The notes beneath the pieces were generated by a model. It saw nothing but the letters and a program-made list of their open reading frames with translations, did not search any database and was not told the origin of the DNA. From assembly GCA_932526585.2 (NCBI GenBank), contig OW052244.1:52605211-52669210 (forward strand): a stretch of 64,000 bases of DNA, given 5' to 3'. Numbering within the stretch: position 1 is the first letter of the stretch; each line of letters begins with the position of its first letter. This stretch comes from Philonthus cognatus. Lineage: Eukaryota > Arthropoda > Insecta > Coleoptera > Staphylinidae. Position numbers and translations under genes: made by a program. This document shows, piece by piece, positions 12,156 to 23,297 of the stretch.

Positions 12156-12640
12156 TACAGGGAGTTTTTCTTTTAAGTATACGTATTCCAAATTTAGACT
12201 ATTTTCTGTAAATCTTAAGGCATTCCTTGTTTCTTCTAAGTTCAATTTGAAGCTTTAAACGAGTGTTTTCCACTCCTAGACTAAGCATGAAGTAAAATTT
12301 CAGTGACCCGAGACACATTTTCTGGGCTTTTCTAAACTCAAAATTTTACTTCATGCGCCACACTGATTTCAAGTGTGCTTCAAATACACATAAATTTCAC
12401 AATATTTTAGTGTTTTATACGCGTGGCGCATAAAGTAAAATTTCGAGTTTAGAAAAGCCCAGAAAATTTGTCTCGGGTCGCTGCGCGACCCTCGACAAAT
12501 TTTCACGGGGCTTTTCTAAACTCGAAATTTGACTTCATGCTTAGTCTGGGAGTGGAAAACACTCTTTTAAAACTTCAAATTAAACTCCTTCAAGAAACAA
12601 ATGTGCAGCATACGTATACCTAAAAGAAACGTTCCCTGTA
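12156..12640. mobile_element. Composite MITE with two inverted palindrome cassettes
   Basis: Ends are TACAGGGAGTTTTTC and (GTTCCCTGTA) in inverted orientation with TA at both borders, matching a Tc1/mariner-style target. Inside lie two palindrome cassettes facing each other (12259-12370, core lost, and 12411-12575, core GGGTCGCTGCGCGACCC). The sub-terminal words CTTTTAAGTATAC and GTATACCTAAAAG mirror each other. Further copies of this architecture are at 16098, 21744, 32042, 36540, 39793 and 48800. No coding capacity. Confidence 0.8.
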
Positions 12641-13765
12641 TATCTATATAGTGTGTGGTTGTAATAATTGAAAAAAAGTAAGAAATTGAAAAGCGGCATA
12701 AAGCAGAAATCAGAAGGTGCTACTAATAAAAAAGAAAATCTATCTTTTTGAATCTTTGATCCAAATTGAAAATTCTAGCCATCTGAATCGGAATGGTTCT
12801 GTAGTTTAAACAATCACATCTGCCTCTATCTGGTCTAATGTTAAGGCAAAAATAAAATACTGAAAGTGTTTGTGTGTTAAAACACTCCTATTCACACTCT
12901 CCAGAATCTACAAGTTGTCCCTCAGGACAGGACCCTGTTGATACGGAGCGCTCGTTATCGACTGACGTGGATTCGACGTGCGACACCCCTCTTTCTCCCA
13001 CACCCTCAAAAACACATCCCCTTTCTTTCTCATCCACGCTGGCACAGCGCAAACCCCCGAATATACACCACTTCTTTTTTATCCCTATATATGTGTGTGC
13101 GCGCCCGGAGGGTTTCCGCAATTCGAATGCGCCCGTAATTCCGGGGGGCGCACAATGCGCACAATTTAATTCAACACGTAACGCAATTTCATACCTCGCA
13201 AACTTCTCTCTCTCTTTCCTCTCTCCTAACTATATATACGGAGAATGAATACTTTTCGGGCGCCGGGGCTTTTAATTATTTAGTAAAAAGGGATTATCGC
13301 GACCTTTAAAGTTGAGAGAGGGTGGAGTTATTAAGGACAATGCCAGAAACCGGCCGTTTGTGTTTGGGATTTATGTTACTGTATGTGCATTCATACCGCT
13401 TGGCTCAATGGCTTTTGACGTATAATGGATGTGATTTATGCGGATAGTTTAATATTCGGGTGGGCATAATGAGTAACCGACAATAAATGACTACAACAAA
13501 TAATGCGGTTCGGTATTTGCGATAAATTTGCTTCGTTAATTAATTAACCGCATTATAATTATTGCCAGTTATATTCAGGCATCAATTATTTGTGTTTAAA
13601 TATAATTGGATGTATATTCAAAACCAAATATATGTATTCAAAATTAAATAGTTGATTATTAAAAAAATAACAGTTAAATAGCCAAAATCATATTTATTTT
13701 GATTTCTATACTTTTAACAAGAAAATCTGGATTAACGTATGCGTGTCTGAATAATTTGAAGCACT
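12641..13765. other. Mostly single-copy non-coding DNA, no gene seen
   Basis: The part 12870-13400 is GC-richer, with pyrimidine runs and a 124-codon ORF (12874-13248) that has low-complexity content and no domain. The base composition differs from the repeats around it, so it could be an upstream regulatory block of the Scratch gene. That is inference only. Confidence 0.4.
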
Positions 13766-14091
13766 AGGTACAATGTAAGGGTCGAAACATAGTTAACATT
13801 GTCAGTTAAATCGCTTATTTAATCTTCACAATCATGACAGGCTCACTGTGTGAAAGTGTCTTCCCTATGCTTCTCACCATATTCCTAATTTTCTCTATTA
13901 GGCATTGTTGCAATTTCTTCTACGTCTACTTTTCTTCTTGAGCCTTATTTCTAGTTTCGTCTTGATATATTTCATTGCATCTTCGCGATTATACCAGACT
14001 CGTGGACGGATTCAACTGAATCGAGAAATATTGATAATTTATTTGAAATAAAACAACGCAGTTGGGAGGGTTTCACTTTTATTGTTGAACA

Positions 14092-14130
14092 CTGCAACAT
14101 GTTTCACCACACAGTGGCTTCATCAGGCAG
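14092..14130 (-). ncRNA. Small hammerhead-like motif in Penelope-like element (copy d)
   Basis: Read on the minus strand: stem I CTGC (14130-14127) pairs with GCAG (14095-14092). The core is CTGATGA, stem II CCAC/GTGG, then GAAA. Stem III is the self-complementary ACATGT and the cleavage triplet is GTT. One A and a G precede the CCAC arm, so stem II is imperfect. It lies about 125 bp downstream of the GIY-YIG ORF on the same strand, a setting expected for Penelope-associated ribozymes. Confidence 0.55.
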
Positions 14131-14253
14131 ATGAAATAATGATTTTACAAAGTACAGGTAAAAGCTTATATACTAATGCAATTAAGTTAATAGAAGGGGG
14201 GGATGGGGTAATGAGGTAATTAGGCTGAAACTAATACAAACAATTTTGAGCGA

Positions 14254-14562
14254 CTAAATATTGATTAGGGGTGAATTGTTTACTTCTATTTGGTCATTTA
14301 ATAGGATACCTTTTTTGTTATATTTATTAATTTCTAATTCTTCTAATAAGTTTAATTTACGACTTTTGTTACATTCGTGCAAAATTTTGAATTTAGGGTT
14401 AAAGTTATGTTGGTATTCGATTAAATGATTGGCGTAGGTTGAGGAGGTTTTCTTAAATTGAAAGCATTTTTGATGTTCTGAAATGCGATCTGGGAAGCTA
14501 CGTCCAGTTTGTCCAACGTATACCTTAGGGCAATCTCCACACTCCAGCAAATACCCTCCCAA
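14254..14562 (-). pseudogene. GIY-YIG endonuclease domain of a Penelope-like element, truncated
   Basis: The 102-residue frame reads GGYLLECGDCPKVYVGQTGR, then SFPDRISEH. It has the CxxC pair just before the VYVGQTG (GIY-YIG-like) strand and the R..EH helix typical of Penelope-like nucleases. The domain would nick target DNA to prime reverse transcription. The start is artificial: upstream sequence switches directly into the inverted repeat at 14551-14582 and no reverse transcriptase is seen. The C-terminal half (KLNLLEELEINKYNK) also fits the family. Confidence 0.75.
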
Positions 14563-14850
14563 CTGCGTTGTTTTATTTCAAATAGTATTATGGAGTCATG
14601 TATCCGCCTCATCAATTAAATATTGATAATTTTCCAGAATATCAGAATGAGAAGAATCTTCACTATGCTTCTCACCACATTCTCAGTTTTCTTTATTAGG
14701 CATTGTTCCAGTTTCTTCTACGTCTACTTTTCTTCTTGAGCCTTCTTTCTAATATCTTCTTGAGCTGTTCAATTTCATTGCATCTTCGCGATTATACCAG
14801 ACCCGCGGACTGATTCAACTGAATCTAGAAAAAATTAATAATTGTCCAGA

Positions 14851-15764
14851 ATATCTGGAATATATTCTTAAATTAACTTCAAAATTCACATTACCTGTGA
14901 CATTAGCGATTATTTGAGTTTTTCTGCTATTTATTTTGTTGTTGTTAATGACTAATATTAATAAGTTGCGAATTATAAGAAGAACCACTGACATTTTTTT
15001 GTTGGTAGTTGGATTTGTGTGCGTAAGCGTCAGGAGCAAAAGTCGTTTTTCATTTCGGTCCGTCGGTTATTACGTGATGGATTTCCGATCGGTCCGATTT
15101 TAAATCAAACTTTTCGCCGTGTTCGAACGGGCGACACCGCCGCCGAACATGACAGAGACGAAGGACCGCCCCCCTCACCCCCCGCCTGGCCGACACATCC
15201 ACACAGTCCCCGCAGAAGAAGAAGAAAAAAAAAACGGGGGGAGAACTCGCCATTCCAGACACGTACCGGACTGGAACTGGGAAGAATGATTTGAGAATTC
15301 CCGGCACCGCAAACTTTTATACAATAAGACCCGACAAGCAGAAAACTCTGAAAAAGGGTGGCGGTAGGAGGGGGGATGATTCCCTCTGCTGCCCCCCACT
15401 CTAACCGTAATGCAGATCCTGAATGCGCACATAACTAAGGATACCGTTTGATCTATGGGAGGCGGGTGGGGGCGGCGCAACAAATAAGATTTTAGCGGCG
15501 ACTTTCCCGCCGGGAAATCGCTATAAATAAAATTACGACAAAACGGGCGGGCACGTGAATGGGGCTTACTTACGGACAAGTGGATGAAACTGAAGGGTCG
15601 CTCCGCCGGCGAAACCGCAATACAACCCCCGACGTAAATTGTAATGAAAGTGACAGCCTGTGCTAATTCCGAGATTACGAGACAGACCATATAAAAACAA
15701 GTAGGTACACATAATAAAAACTTTACACAGAAATAAAATACAACGTTTACTACGTTTTTAATTA
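14851..15764. other. GC-rich single-copy island, no gene recognised
   Basis: Between about 15010 and 15690 the composition rises well above the surroundings, and overlapping ORFs of 74-171 codons occur on both strands because stop codons are rare in GC-rich DNA. None shows a domain, and the longest (15690-15175, minus) is low in recognisable features. It could be a regulatory island or a non-coding exon. Confidence 0.4.
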
Positions 15765-15949
15765 TAACGTGTCTATAAATAAATTGTCGGCATCCCAGTA
15801 GGTTCTGACTTCAGGAACATACGTCGTAATTAGACATAATTAAATTTATTTGACACTTTCAAAATTCACCGAATCGGATTACTTAATCTAAGATATTTAA
15901 TTTGTTTTACAAAGCAACCGAGATGCCGACAGTTTATAGACACTCGTTA
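15765..15949. mobile_element. Short foldback MITE
   Basis: Inverted ends contain GTGTCTATAAATAAATTGTC and (GACAGTTTATAGACAC), followed by GGCATC/GATGCC. The internal sequence is about 120 bp with no coding potential. Confidence 0.65.
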
Positions 15950-16413
15950 GAATTTTATTCGTAAAAGTGACTAGGTATGAATGAATGACATTGTGCCCTC
16001 AATATAGGTAAACTGATTGTGATTGGTGTGTTCAATTATTTAGTAATAAGGGCTTTAGGGTCGCTATAATGTTTTAAATGCTAATCTCTTGACCTTATAC
16101 AGGGAATTTTTCTTTCAAGTATACATATCTTGATGCATACTTTGTAAATGTTGAGGCATTCGTTCTTTTCGTAAAAGTGTTAAATTTGAAACTTCTAACG
16201 AGTTTATCCCCTCCTTGATTAAGCATGAAGTAAACTTTCGAGTTTAGCGTAGCTTCAGGCTTTTCTAAATTCGAAAATTACTTCATGCGCCAGGCGCATA
16301 AAACAGTGATTTAACGTGAACTTAAAAAATAATAATAATAATAATATTTATTTCCAGCGTTAAGTACATAATACATTCAGAACATGCAAACAAGTCAACA
16401 AAAAAATCCTTAT

Positions 16414-18302
16414 TTATACACAAACAGAAGTGATAAAATCATCCGTATGGTAAGGTTCTAGATCGCACAGGTATTCAAACAACCCATGCCTCATTTTCTC
16501 AAATGTCTCTGCGATTTTTAGATGATTGGGTAGGTGGTTGTATAATTTTATACAGCCATATAGCGGCCCTCTCTCAAACATGATGAGTATGTTTGAGAGA
16601 GGGCCGCTATATGGCTGTATAAAATTATACAATTATGTGTTGGGTAGGTATAAGTTATGCCGTGTCTTGTATTGTGGGTGCTATTAAGCAGATATGGTGA
16701 GAATAAATGTTTATGTTTGTACAAAAACTTTGCACATTCAAAGATATAGATTGCTGGTACCGTCAACATTCGTAGCCTTTTGAAGATTCCCTTGCAACTT
16801 TCCATTTGTGTCATTTTACACATAATGCGAATGGCTCGTTTTTGAATGACAAATAATTTTGATATTTGCTTGCTATTTCCCCAGATGATGATGCCATATT
16901 TTATTCTCGAGTAGATGTTAGCATAGTAAAAGGTTTTGGCAATATCCTTGTTAGTGTTTTTTGTGAAAATCTTAAGGCTATAGCAGGATTTACTGAGCTT
17001 GGAAGATATATTACTGATGTGATCAGTGTAATTCAACGATTTATCGAGTATCACCCCAAGAAACTTTGCACTACTAGAGATTTTAAACGAAGTATTGTTT
17101 AATATTATATGTTCCGGTGTTGGTGACGACTTAGTAGATTTAAAGAAAATCGTATTTGTTTTTTCTGTATTTAAAATTAATTTATTTGTACTAAACCAAT
17201 CAGTGATATTCTTCATTAGGTAATCTCCATTTTGTATGACATTATCAAATGTCCTACCAAATATTAATAAATTCGTATCATCTGCATAACAGGTGATACT
17301 GTTGTTCTCACTTCCATTAACGGATATATCATTTTAAAAAAATATAAAAAGGCCTAGTATACTCCCCTGCGGTATGCCCATATCAGTATGTAAACCATCT
17401 GATATAACTTCTTGCTTGCCATTATTTATTTTAACCGATTGTTTGCGGTTATTTAAGTATGATTTGATCAGACCATTTGCTAAGCCTCGTACACCGTAGT
17501 GGAAGAGTTTCGTTAGGAGTATAGGATGCTGTATGGTGTCGAATGCCTTAGACAGGTCCAATCGCACACCACAAACAGTGTTTTTATTGTCAATAGATGA
17601 CAGGATGATTTGGACAAATTGGAATAGGGCGGTGTCAATACTTTTTCCTTTGGTAAATCCATGCTGACAATCACAGAATAAATTATTCTTGTTGAAAAAA
17701 TGTATAATTCTATTTGAAATAACTATTTCAAATATCTTTGAAAATGAACTCAATATACAAATAGGTCTATAGTTGTTAAGATCCTCAGTCTTACCTTTTT
17801 TATATATTGGCGTAATTATAGAGTATTTTAAGTGATCTGGATAAATACCAGACTGAAAACAGCTATTAAGTATGTTTGTGAGAGGATCCACTACACTGTT
17901 CGCACATTTTTTTAACAATATAATAGGCGTATTATCATATCCGCTGCTTTTTTTGCTATCCATTTTAGTAATAATTCTTAATATTTCACTACTTGAAACT
18001 GGATTTAAGAACGTACTATTATTGTTAGTTGGGATTCTACATACAAAATTGTCGTGATTAAGATTTAATGAATTATTTACTATATTTGGTGCTAGGTTTT
18101 TAAAAAATATATTAAATTCGTTTGCTTGGCAGACGATGTCAGTACTTTTTGGCAGAGTTATTGTTTTGACTTTCTTTGATCCCACTACATCCCCGATAAT
18201 GTTCCATGTCATTTTTGATTTATTTGAGGATTCCGCTAGTTTAATTTTATAATATGAACATCGTTCATTATACAGTAACGAATTATATTTATTTGTTTCC
18301 AT
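16414..18302 (-). pseudogene. LINE reverse transcriptase with stop and inverted duplication
   Basis: Frame 18302-17334 carries NNYRPICILSSFSKIFE, HGFTKGKSIDTALFQF, LDLSKAFDTIQH and GIPQGSILG. An in-frame TAA follows at 17334-17336. The same frame then gives YADDTNLL (17278-17289 codes YADD), and FLGVILDKSLNYTDHI with the IYSRIKYGIIIWG block in 17216-16548. A perfect 44-bp inverted repeat (16538-16581 and 16589-16632) breaks the frame near its end, and the original C-terminus (CIKLYNHLPNHLKIAETFEK) is read only beyond it. The polymerase would copy LINE RNA at the target. Stop, frameshift and rearrangement make it dead. Confidence 0.88.
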
Positions 18303-18973
18303 TTCTGGTAGATATGAAGTCGATTATTACAATCTTGCAGATCTTTTGATTGAGATACTAGATGTTTATTATTATTAAACTGTTGTACTTTGATTAGCGG
18401 ACAGTGTTTGTTAACGTATCTCAGAAATATGAAAATAAAAAAATCATATTTGGCGTTACTATTTGACTCTTCATAGACACTAGCAAAGGGTTCATTTTGC
18501 ATGTCTTCTGATAATTTTTCCAGTGCATGCTTGGAAAAGAGTCTTATTTTATTATATTGGTTACAGGGAACCCTAAAAGTTAAATATTGATTTATTATTT
18601 GCGCTTTATGATCCGATAGGAAAGTATTTACTACACCAGAATCATAAATAGAATTCTTGTTTACAATTATGTTGTCGATACATGTAGCTGTACCGTTGTA
18701 ATGTATTCTCGTGGCTTGATTTACAGTTAATGTAGCATTATGTGTCATCAGCAAGTTTTTAAGAGCTATTGAGTTATTGTGCGTGTGTAGGGTGTTTATA
18801 TTAAAGTCCCCAGCTATGATGTACATTGCATTTTTTGATGTTACATATTCTATGATTGTATCTAATTTATTTAGGAAATTGTCGATGTCCCCATTAGGAG
18901 GTCTGTATATATAAACAATGTAAATCAATTTTGTATGGAAGTGAAGTACTGCAAAAATATTCTGTTTGTGCAT
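18236..18973 (-). pseudogene. LINE endonuclease, C-terminal part
   Basis: The 245-codon frame contains IYRPPNGDIDNFL, then AGDFNINTLHTHN and VNTFLSDHKAQI. GDFN and SDH are conserved apurinic-type endonuclease motifs of LINEs. The N-terminal catalytic motifs are absent. Translation runs out of frame near 18300, where the reverse transcriptase frame begins in another phase, so a frameshift separates the two. The enzyme would have nicked chromosomal DNA at the insertion site; this copy is inactive. Confidence 0.85.
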
Positions 18974-19100
18974 ATTGCTTTAGCAGCAACTTTACAATAT
19001 TTCAGTGTTTTATACGCCTGGCGCATAAAGTAAATTCTCGAGTTTAGAAAAGCTTCAACTTTTACTTTATGCCAAAACCTAAGCCACTTCTCTTATAAGC

Positions 19101-20888
19101 TTACTTTATTATTTATCCATTGTAAAGACCCTTATATCAAATTTGTCAAAAGTCTTTATGTAATGGTAATGCAATTATTTTGAATGAATAAATGTTAAAA
19201 AGATACGAAAAAACATTGAAAGAATAAATAATTTACAAAAAATTAAATTGTTTTTATATAGTTAAAATATTGTATTTCGAGCTAGCTCTCGGTAACAAAT
19301 ATCTCTTTCTAGTAATTAAAGACACTTTTGTCTTATCGTAGCTTTTGTTTTTCTTAATTTTTGATCGCCTTCTGTGGTCAAATTGGGATTTGATAATGAA
19401 AATGTTATTTATAAGTTATCCTAAACTTATTCTAACAAATTTCTTTCTGTCGAAAAATAGTAATACTAATACTAAAGTTTTTCCTATCCAGGCAGTAATC
19501 CAGGGACACATGGTATAATAATTAAAAAAGATTCTCACAAATTGACGCTATTTTCATTTTGTTAATATAACTTGACACGTCTCTTTTTTTTCTATTCTAT
19601 GATTTTATATTCATCTATACAATTTAAAATAAATATTGATTTATTTAGGAGGGTGCGTCTTGTCTTGAAATAAGTCCAGGATGCTTTTTTTATATAAACC
19701 CAGGACTGATTTGAAGTATTAGTTTTATTTTTATCCTTAAACTAGATTCTAATTTATGTCGATGCTTCCATCGCCTTAGAAAATGCTCGTTTGCCGCTCC
19801 ATTGCATTAGCAACAGCATCGTGTTTTTTTTTCTCAAGACGTCGTGGCTTTTACATTTCCACTTGAGCCAAATTTACTCCGATATCGTCATCGATCAAAA
19901 CACATCAAACGTCCTTCGATTAGTCGCACTATAAAATACACTTTAGCACTTCTATGGGTCTGAGCGTAGTAAGGCGGCGAGCCTGGCAGCGAGGTAAAAG
20001 CCTATAATCGGTGAGATTGGATTATTTTTAACTATATAACGCACATATTTAAATATAATCCAATCTCACCGACTACATAATTATTAGGCGTCTAAGAGTC
20101 ATAAGTGGTACGAAAAATCAAAATAAATGCTTTTGCTTATATAACATTTGACATAGCATTGGTCTTCTTCTTCGAGATTCGGCGATAAGCCTCTTAGCTC
20201 GCTGCTAGCGTTGACGCTCTACTGTGATTCGAACTTAGAATTGTTTAAGTGCAATTTATTGTTCGACAAATCGACGGACGTTTGCCTCGATAAACGATTT
20301 AACTGACAATGTTAACTATGTTTCGACCCTTACATTGTACCTACTGTAATAAAGCTGAAAAGTACCATTAAGAAGAAAAACAAAAGTAGAAGAAACTAAA
20401 AAATGCCATAAAAGCAAAAGATTTTAAGAAGCGAGTAGTGAAGAAATTGTAAATGCATAAGGCTAACACGACTATGATGAATCTGCAGAGAAGACTGGAA
20501 AAGAATAGTAGATGTAGAAGATATTTAGAAAAAATGCTGTAGATCCCAGCCAGAGAGCACTATCTAAATGCGAAAGTTTCCTGCAAATTTTTGGGCTTTT
20601 CTAAACTCGAAAGTTACTGAGTTACTGAGATTTCCTATAAAAACCTTGACATTTGGATATAGCGTTTTGTGTATTTTAGCCTAGTACTCTTTTTTTATAT
20701 ATTTTCATAGTGAACAATTTAGACAGAGTACTGCAATTTTTATATGAGTAAATTGCATATGAAGGGAAATTTGCTTATCTAGGCCTTATAACTAATAGAT
20801 GGGCCAATCAATGTTGTAATTTTTTTTATATATAGTTTCATAGAACCTATAATTAGTCATATTAAACAAAATCTAAGAGTTTGTCAAA
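19101..20888. other. Non-coding stretch with a small foldback and a repeat fragment
   Basis: No gene is recognised. A hairpin with arms CGGTGAGATTGGATTA lies at 20010-20076. The section 20289-20345 is an inverted copy of 13766-13820 (shared GACAATGTTAACTATGTTTC). After it a purine-rich stretch to about 20545 looks like decayed retroelement sequence, but no domain could be named. Confidence 0.45.
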
Positions 20889-20909
20889 GAGAGAGAGAGA
20901 GAGAGAGAG
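20889..20909. repeat. (GA)n microsatellite
   Basis: About ten uninterrupted GA units in AT-rich surroundings. Confidence 0.9.
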
Positions 20910-21074
20910 GAAAAATATTCATAAGGCCTACAATAATATTACCATGGCTGTCCATGGTATGTACCACAATTGGTTATCTTTAAAACAAAAATTACAAATT
21001 TTATTTTTGAGGAAAAAAAAGTAGACCAATTACTCCAAAACAGTTGTAAATTCAGAGTTACTCAGACTGGCTCG

Positions 21075-23275
21075 TTTTGAAATGAAGACCGTCCCTTTCT
21101 GAAAAAAGTAAACTGATTTCAATTATTTTTTATTTGGTAGAATTTGTATGCCCTTTAAAATGAGGTATCACACGATGAGGAGTGCCATTTAAAATTATAA
21201 AGTTGGGGTGGCTGGGGGTGAGGGGGTAAAGTGAAATTTCAAAACACAGTGGTTTTCAAGTTCCTCCTTGATAACAAAATTGACGTGTTTTTTCGTAAAA
21301 CTCTATCTACATCAGATCCACAGTTATTCGGGGTGGCTCCGTTTGAAATTAGGACGCTGTATAAAAAAAATATTATAATATTCCTAGTTAGATCAAACAA
21401 TAAATACACTGTTCAAAAGAATTAGAGGAATACTTAAACAATCTATGACTTCTTAAGAAAGGCTCTAGATAAGTCTAATTTAGTTTGCTCCAAAAAAAAA
21501 TTTTTAAGTAACAAAATTAACAAAAACAATTGAAGATTATGTATTTTAAGTAAATTACACTTTTAAACTTACACTCTTATTTAAGAAATAGCCCTTACTT
21601 AAAAAATTACAGATTTTCAAAAAAAGTGTTTCACTTTATAGACTACATTCTAAAAGTACTGACTGTTATTTAACTTTAACTTTATTTAATATTTTTTTTA
21701 AGTAGTATTCATATATTTTGAACTTGACACTAGATCAGTTTTATACAGGGAGTTTTCTTTTAAGTATACATATCCCAACTATATGCTGTAAATCTTCAGG
21801 TATTCGTTTTTTTTGTTGAAGAGATCAATGTGAAGATTTAAACGAGTGTATTCCACTCCCAGACTAAGCATGAAGTAAAATTTCGAGTTTAGAAAAGCCC
21901 CGTGAAAATTTGTCGAGGGTCGCGCAGCGACCCGAGACAAATTTTCTGGGCTTTTCTAAACTCGAAATTTTACTTTATGTGCCACGCGTATAAAACACTG
22001 ATTTCCAGTAAAGTTTAAAATATACTTCTAAATCAGAATTAAAACTAAACTACTAAAGCAGGATTAAAAATATAATGATAAACAAATATATTTTGAAATC
22101 TTTGATTTGGTTAGCACTCACTTTTATCACTTTATTTAAAAGCTTAAATAACAGTGGTAAAAGAAAGGTAAGTACTTTTAAGAATAGTTTGAACATCACT
22201 TGAAATCAGTGTTTTATACGCGTGGCGCATGAAGTAAAATTTCGAGTTTAGAAAAACCCAGAAAATTTGTCTGGGGTCCCTGCGCGACCCTCGACAAATT
22301 TTCACGGGGCTTTTCTAAACTCGAAATTCTACTTCATGCTTAGTCTGGGAGTGGAAGTTCGAATTGAACTAAAAATTAACGAATATGTATACTGAAAAGA
22401 AAAATTCCCTGTATAAGGGTCTAATTTAAAACTTTCAACGAGTGATTTCACTCCCTGATCAAGCATAAAACCAAAACCAAATGTTCAGGCTTTTATAAAC
22501 TAACAATTTTACTTCATGAGCCACGCGTTTAAAACACTGAAATATTGTAAAGTTAAAAATATACTGCTAAAGCAGTATGCAAAAGCAGAATATTTTTAAC
22601 TTCGCGTTAAATCAGTGTTTTGTGCGCCTGGCGCATGAAGAAAAATTTCGAATTTCTAAAAGCCTGAAAATTTGCTTAATCAAGGAGTAGATAAACTCGT
22701 TAGAAGTTTCAAATCTAACACTTACGTTCTGAAATGAAGACCGTCTCTTTCTGAAACAAGTGAACTAATTTCAATTATTTTTTGTTTGCTGGATAGTAGT
22801 TTGTATGCCCTTTAAAATAAGGTATTATATGATGGGGGTGCCATTTAAAATTATAAAGTTGTGGTGGCTGGAGGTGAGGGGGTAAAAGTTAAAATTTAAA
22901 ACACAGTGGTTTTTAAGTTTCTTCTTAAATCCAAAACTGACGTATTTTTTCTTAAAACCCTATTTATATCAGATCCAGAGTTATTCAGGGTGGCTGAAAA
23001 ATGAAGACCCTGTATAAAAAAAATATTATCATATTCATAGTTACATCAAACAATAAATACACTGTTTGAAAGAATTAGAGGAACATTTGAAAAATCTATA
23101 ATTTCTTAAATAAGAGCTCTAGATAAGTTAAATTAAGTATGCTCCAAAAACAGGTATTTTAGTATCAAAATTAACAAAAACAATTAAAGATTTATATATT
23201 TTAGGTTAAACTTAAACTCTTATCTAATAAATTGCTCTTACTTAAGAAATTACAGATTTGCAAGAAAAGGTTTCC
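21075..23275. repeat. Direct ~540-bp duplication flanking a MITE cluster
   Basis: The block 21075-21625 recurs at about 22735-23275, with shared words AATGAAGACCGTC, TTTGTATGCCCTTTAAAAT, CCATTTAAAATTATAAAGTT and CAATAAATACACTGTT. By eye the copies differ at many sites, so the duplication is not recent. The 1.1 kb between them holds a composite MITE and two degraded cassettes. Confidence 0.75.
21744..22414. mobile_element. Composite palindrome MITE, near-complete copy
   Basis: Ends TACAGGGAGTTTTC and AATTCCCTGTA with TA borders. Two full palindrome cassettes lie inside in inverted orientation (21841-22010 and 22205-22360), both with the GGGTCGC core type in mirrored phases. Two more degraded cassettes follow at 22436-22545 and 22600-22715. 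Confidence 0.8.
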
Positions 23276-23297
23276 TCTAATTCTTCTGAGCAGTGTA

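Larger units (their letters stand above)
14041..14582 (-). mobile_element. Penelope-like retroelement fragment
   Basis: A GIY-YIG nuclease ORF (14562-14254) is followed on the same strand by a hammerhead-like motif (14130-14092). The fragment is bounded by an inverted repeat of about 31 bp (14041-14072 and 14551-14582, containing AACGCAGTTGGGAGGGT). Penelope-like elements have a reverse transcriptase followed by a GIY-YIG domain and often carry hammerheads in their terminal repeats, so order and content agree. The reverse transcriptase is absent, so the copy is severely truncated. Confidence 0.75.
13845..14850. repeat. Direct repeats (~195 bp) flanking the Penelope-like fragment
   Basis: The block 13845-14040 recurs at about 14650-14850. 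Shared words include CTATGCTTCTCACCA, TTCTTCTACGTCTACTTTTC and CATTGCATCTTCGCGATTAT. The Penelope-like fragment sits between them. This suggests either an insertion with a large duplication, or two copies of a second element. Confidence 0.7.
16327..18973 (-). mobile_element. 5'-truncated non-LTR retrotransposon (LINE), jockey/CR1-like
   Basis: On the minus strand the order is endonuclease C-terminal part, reverse transcriptase, thumb region, then a (ATT)n-type 3' tail (16327-16346). The 5' end, including any ORF1 and the start of the endonuclease, is missing, as is common after incomplete target-primed insertion. It lies inside the palindrome MITE. The clade is not settled: motifs fit jockey- or CR1-like LINEs. 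Confidence 0.85.
16098..19080. mobile_element. Composite palindrome MITE split by a LINE insertion
   Basis: The left MITE end TACAGGGAATTTTTCTTTCAA starts at 16098 and its first palindrome cassette spans 16197-16310. The LINE then interrupts from about 16327 to 18972. After it the second, inverted cassette resumes (CAGTGTTTTATACGCCTGGCG from 18995) and decays near 19080. The MITE therefore predates the LINE insertion. Confidence 0.7.

Noticed and set aside
12874..13248. 124-codon + strand ORF
   Set aside because: Low-complexity composition in a GC-richer patch, no domain, no splice support, overlapping ORFs in other frames.
15175..15690. 171-codon minus-strand ORF
   Set aside because: Stop-poor because of GC content; includes a run of Phe from an A-rich tract and no recognisable domain.
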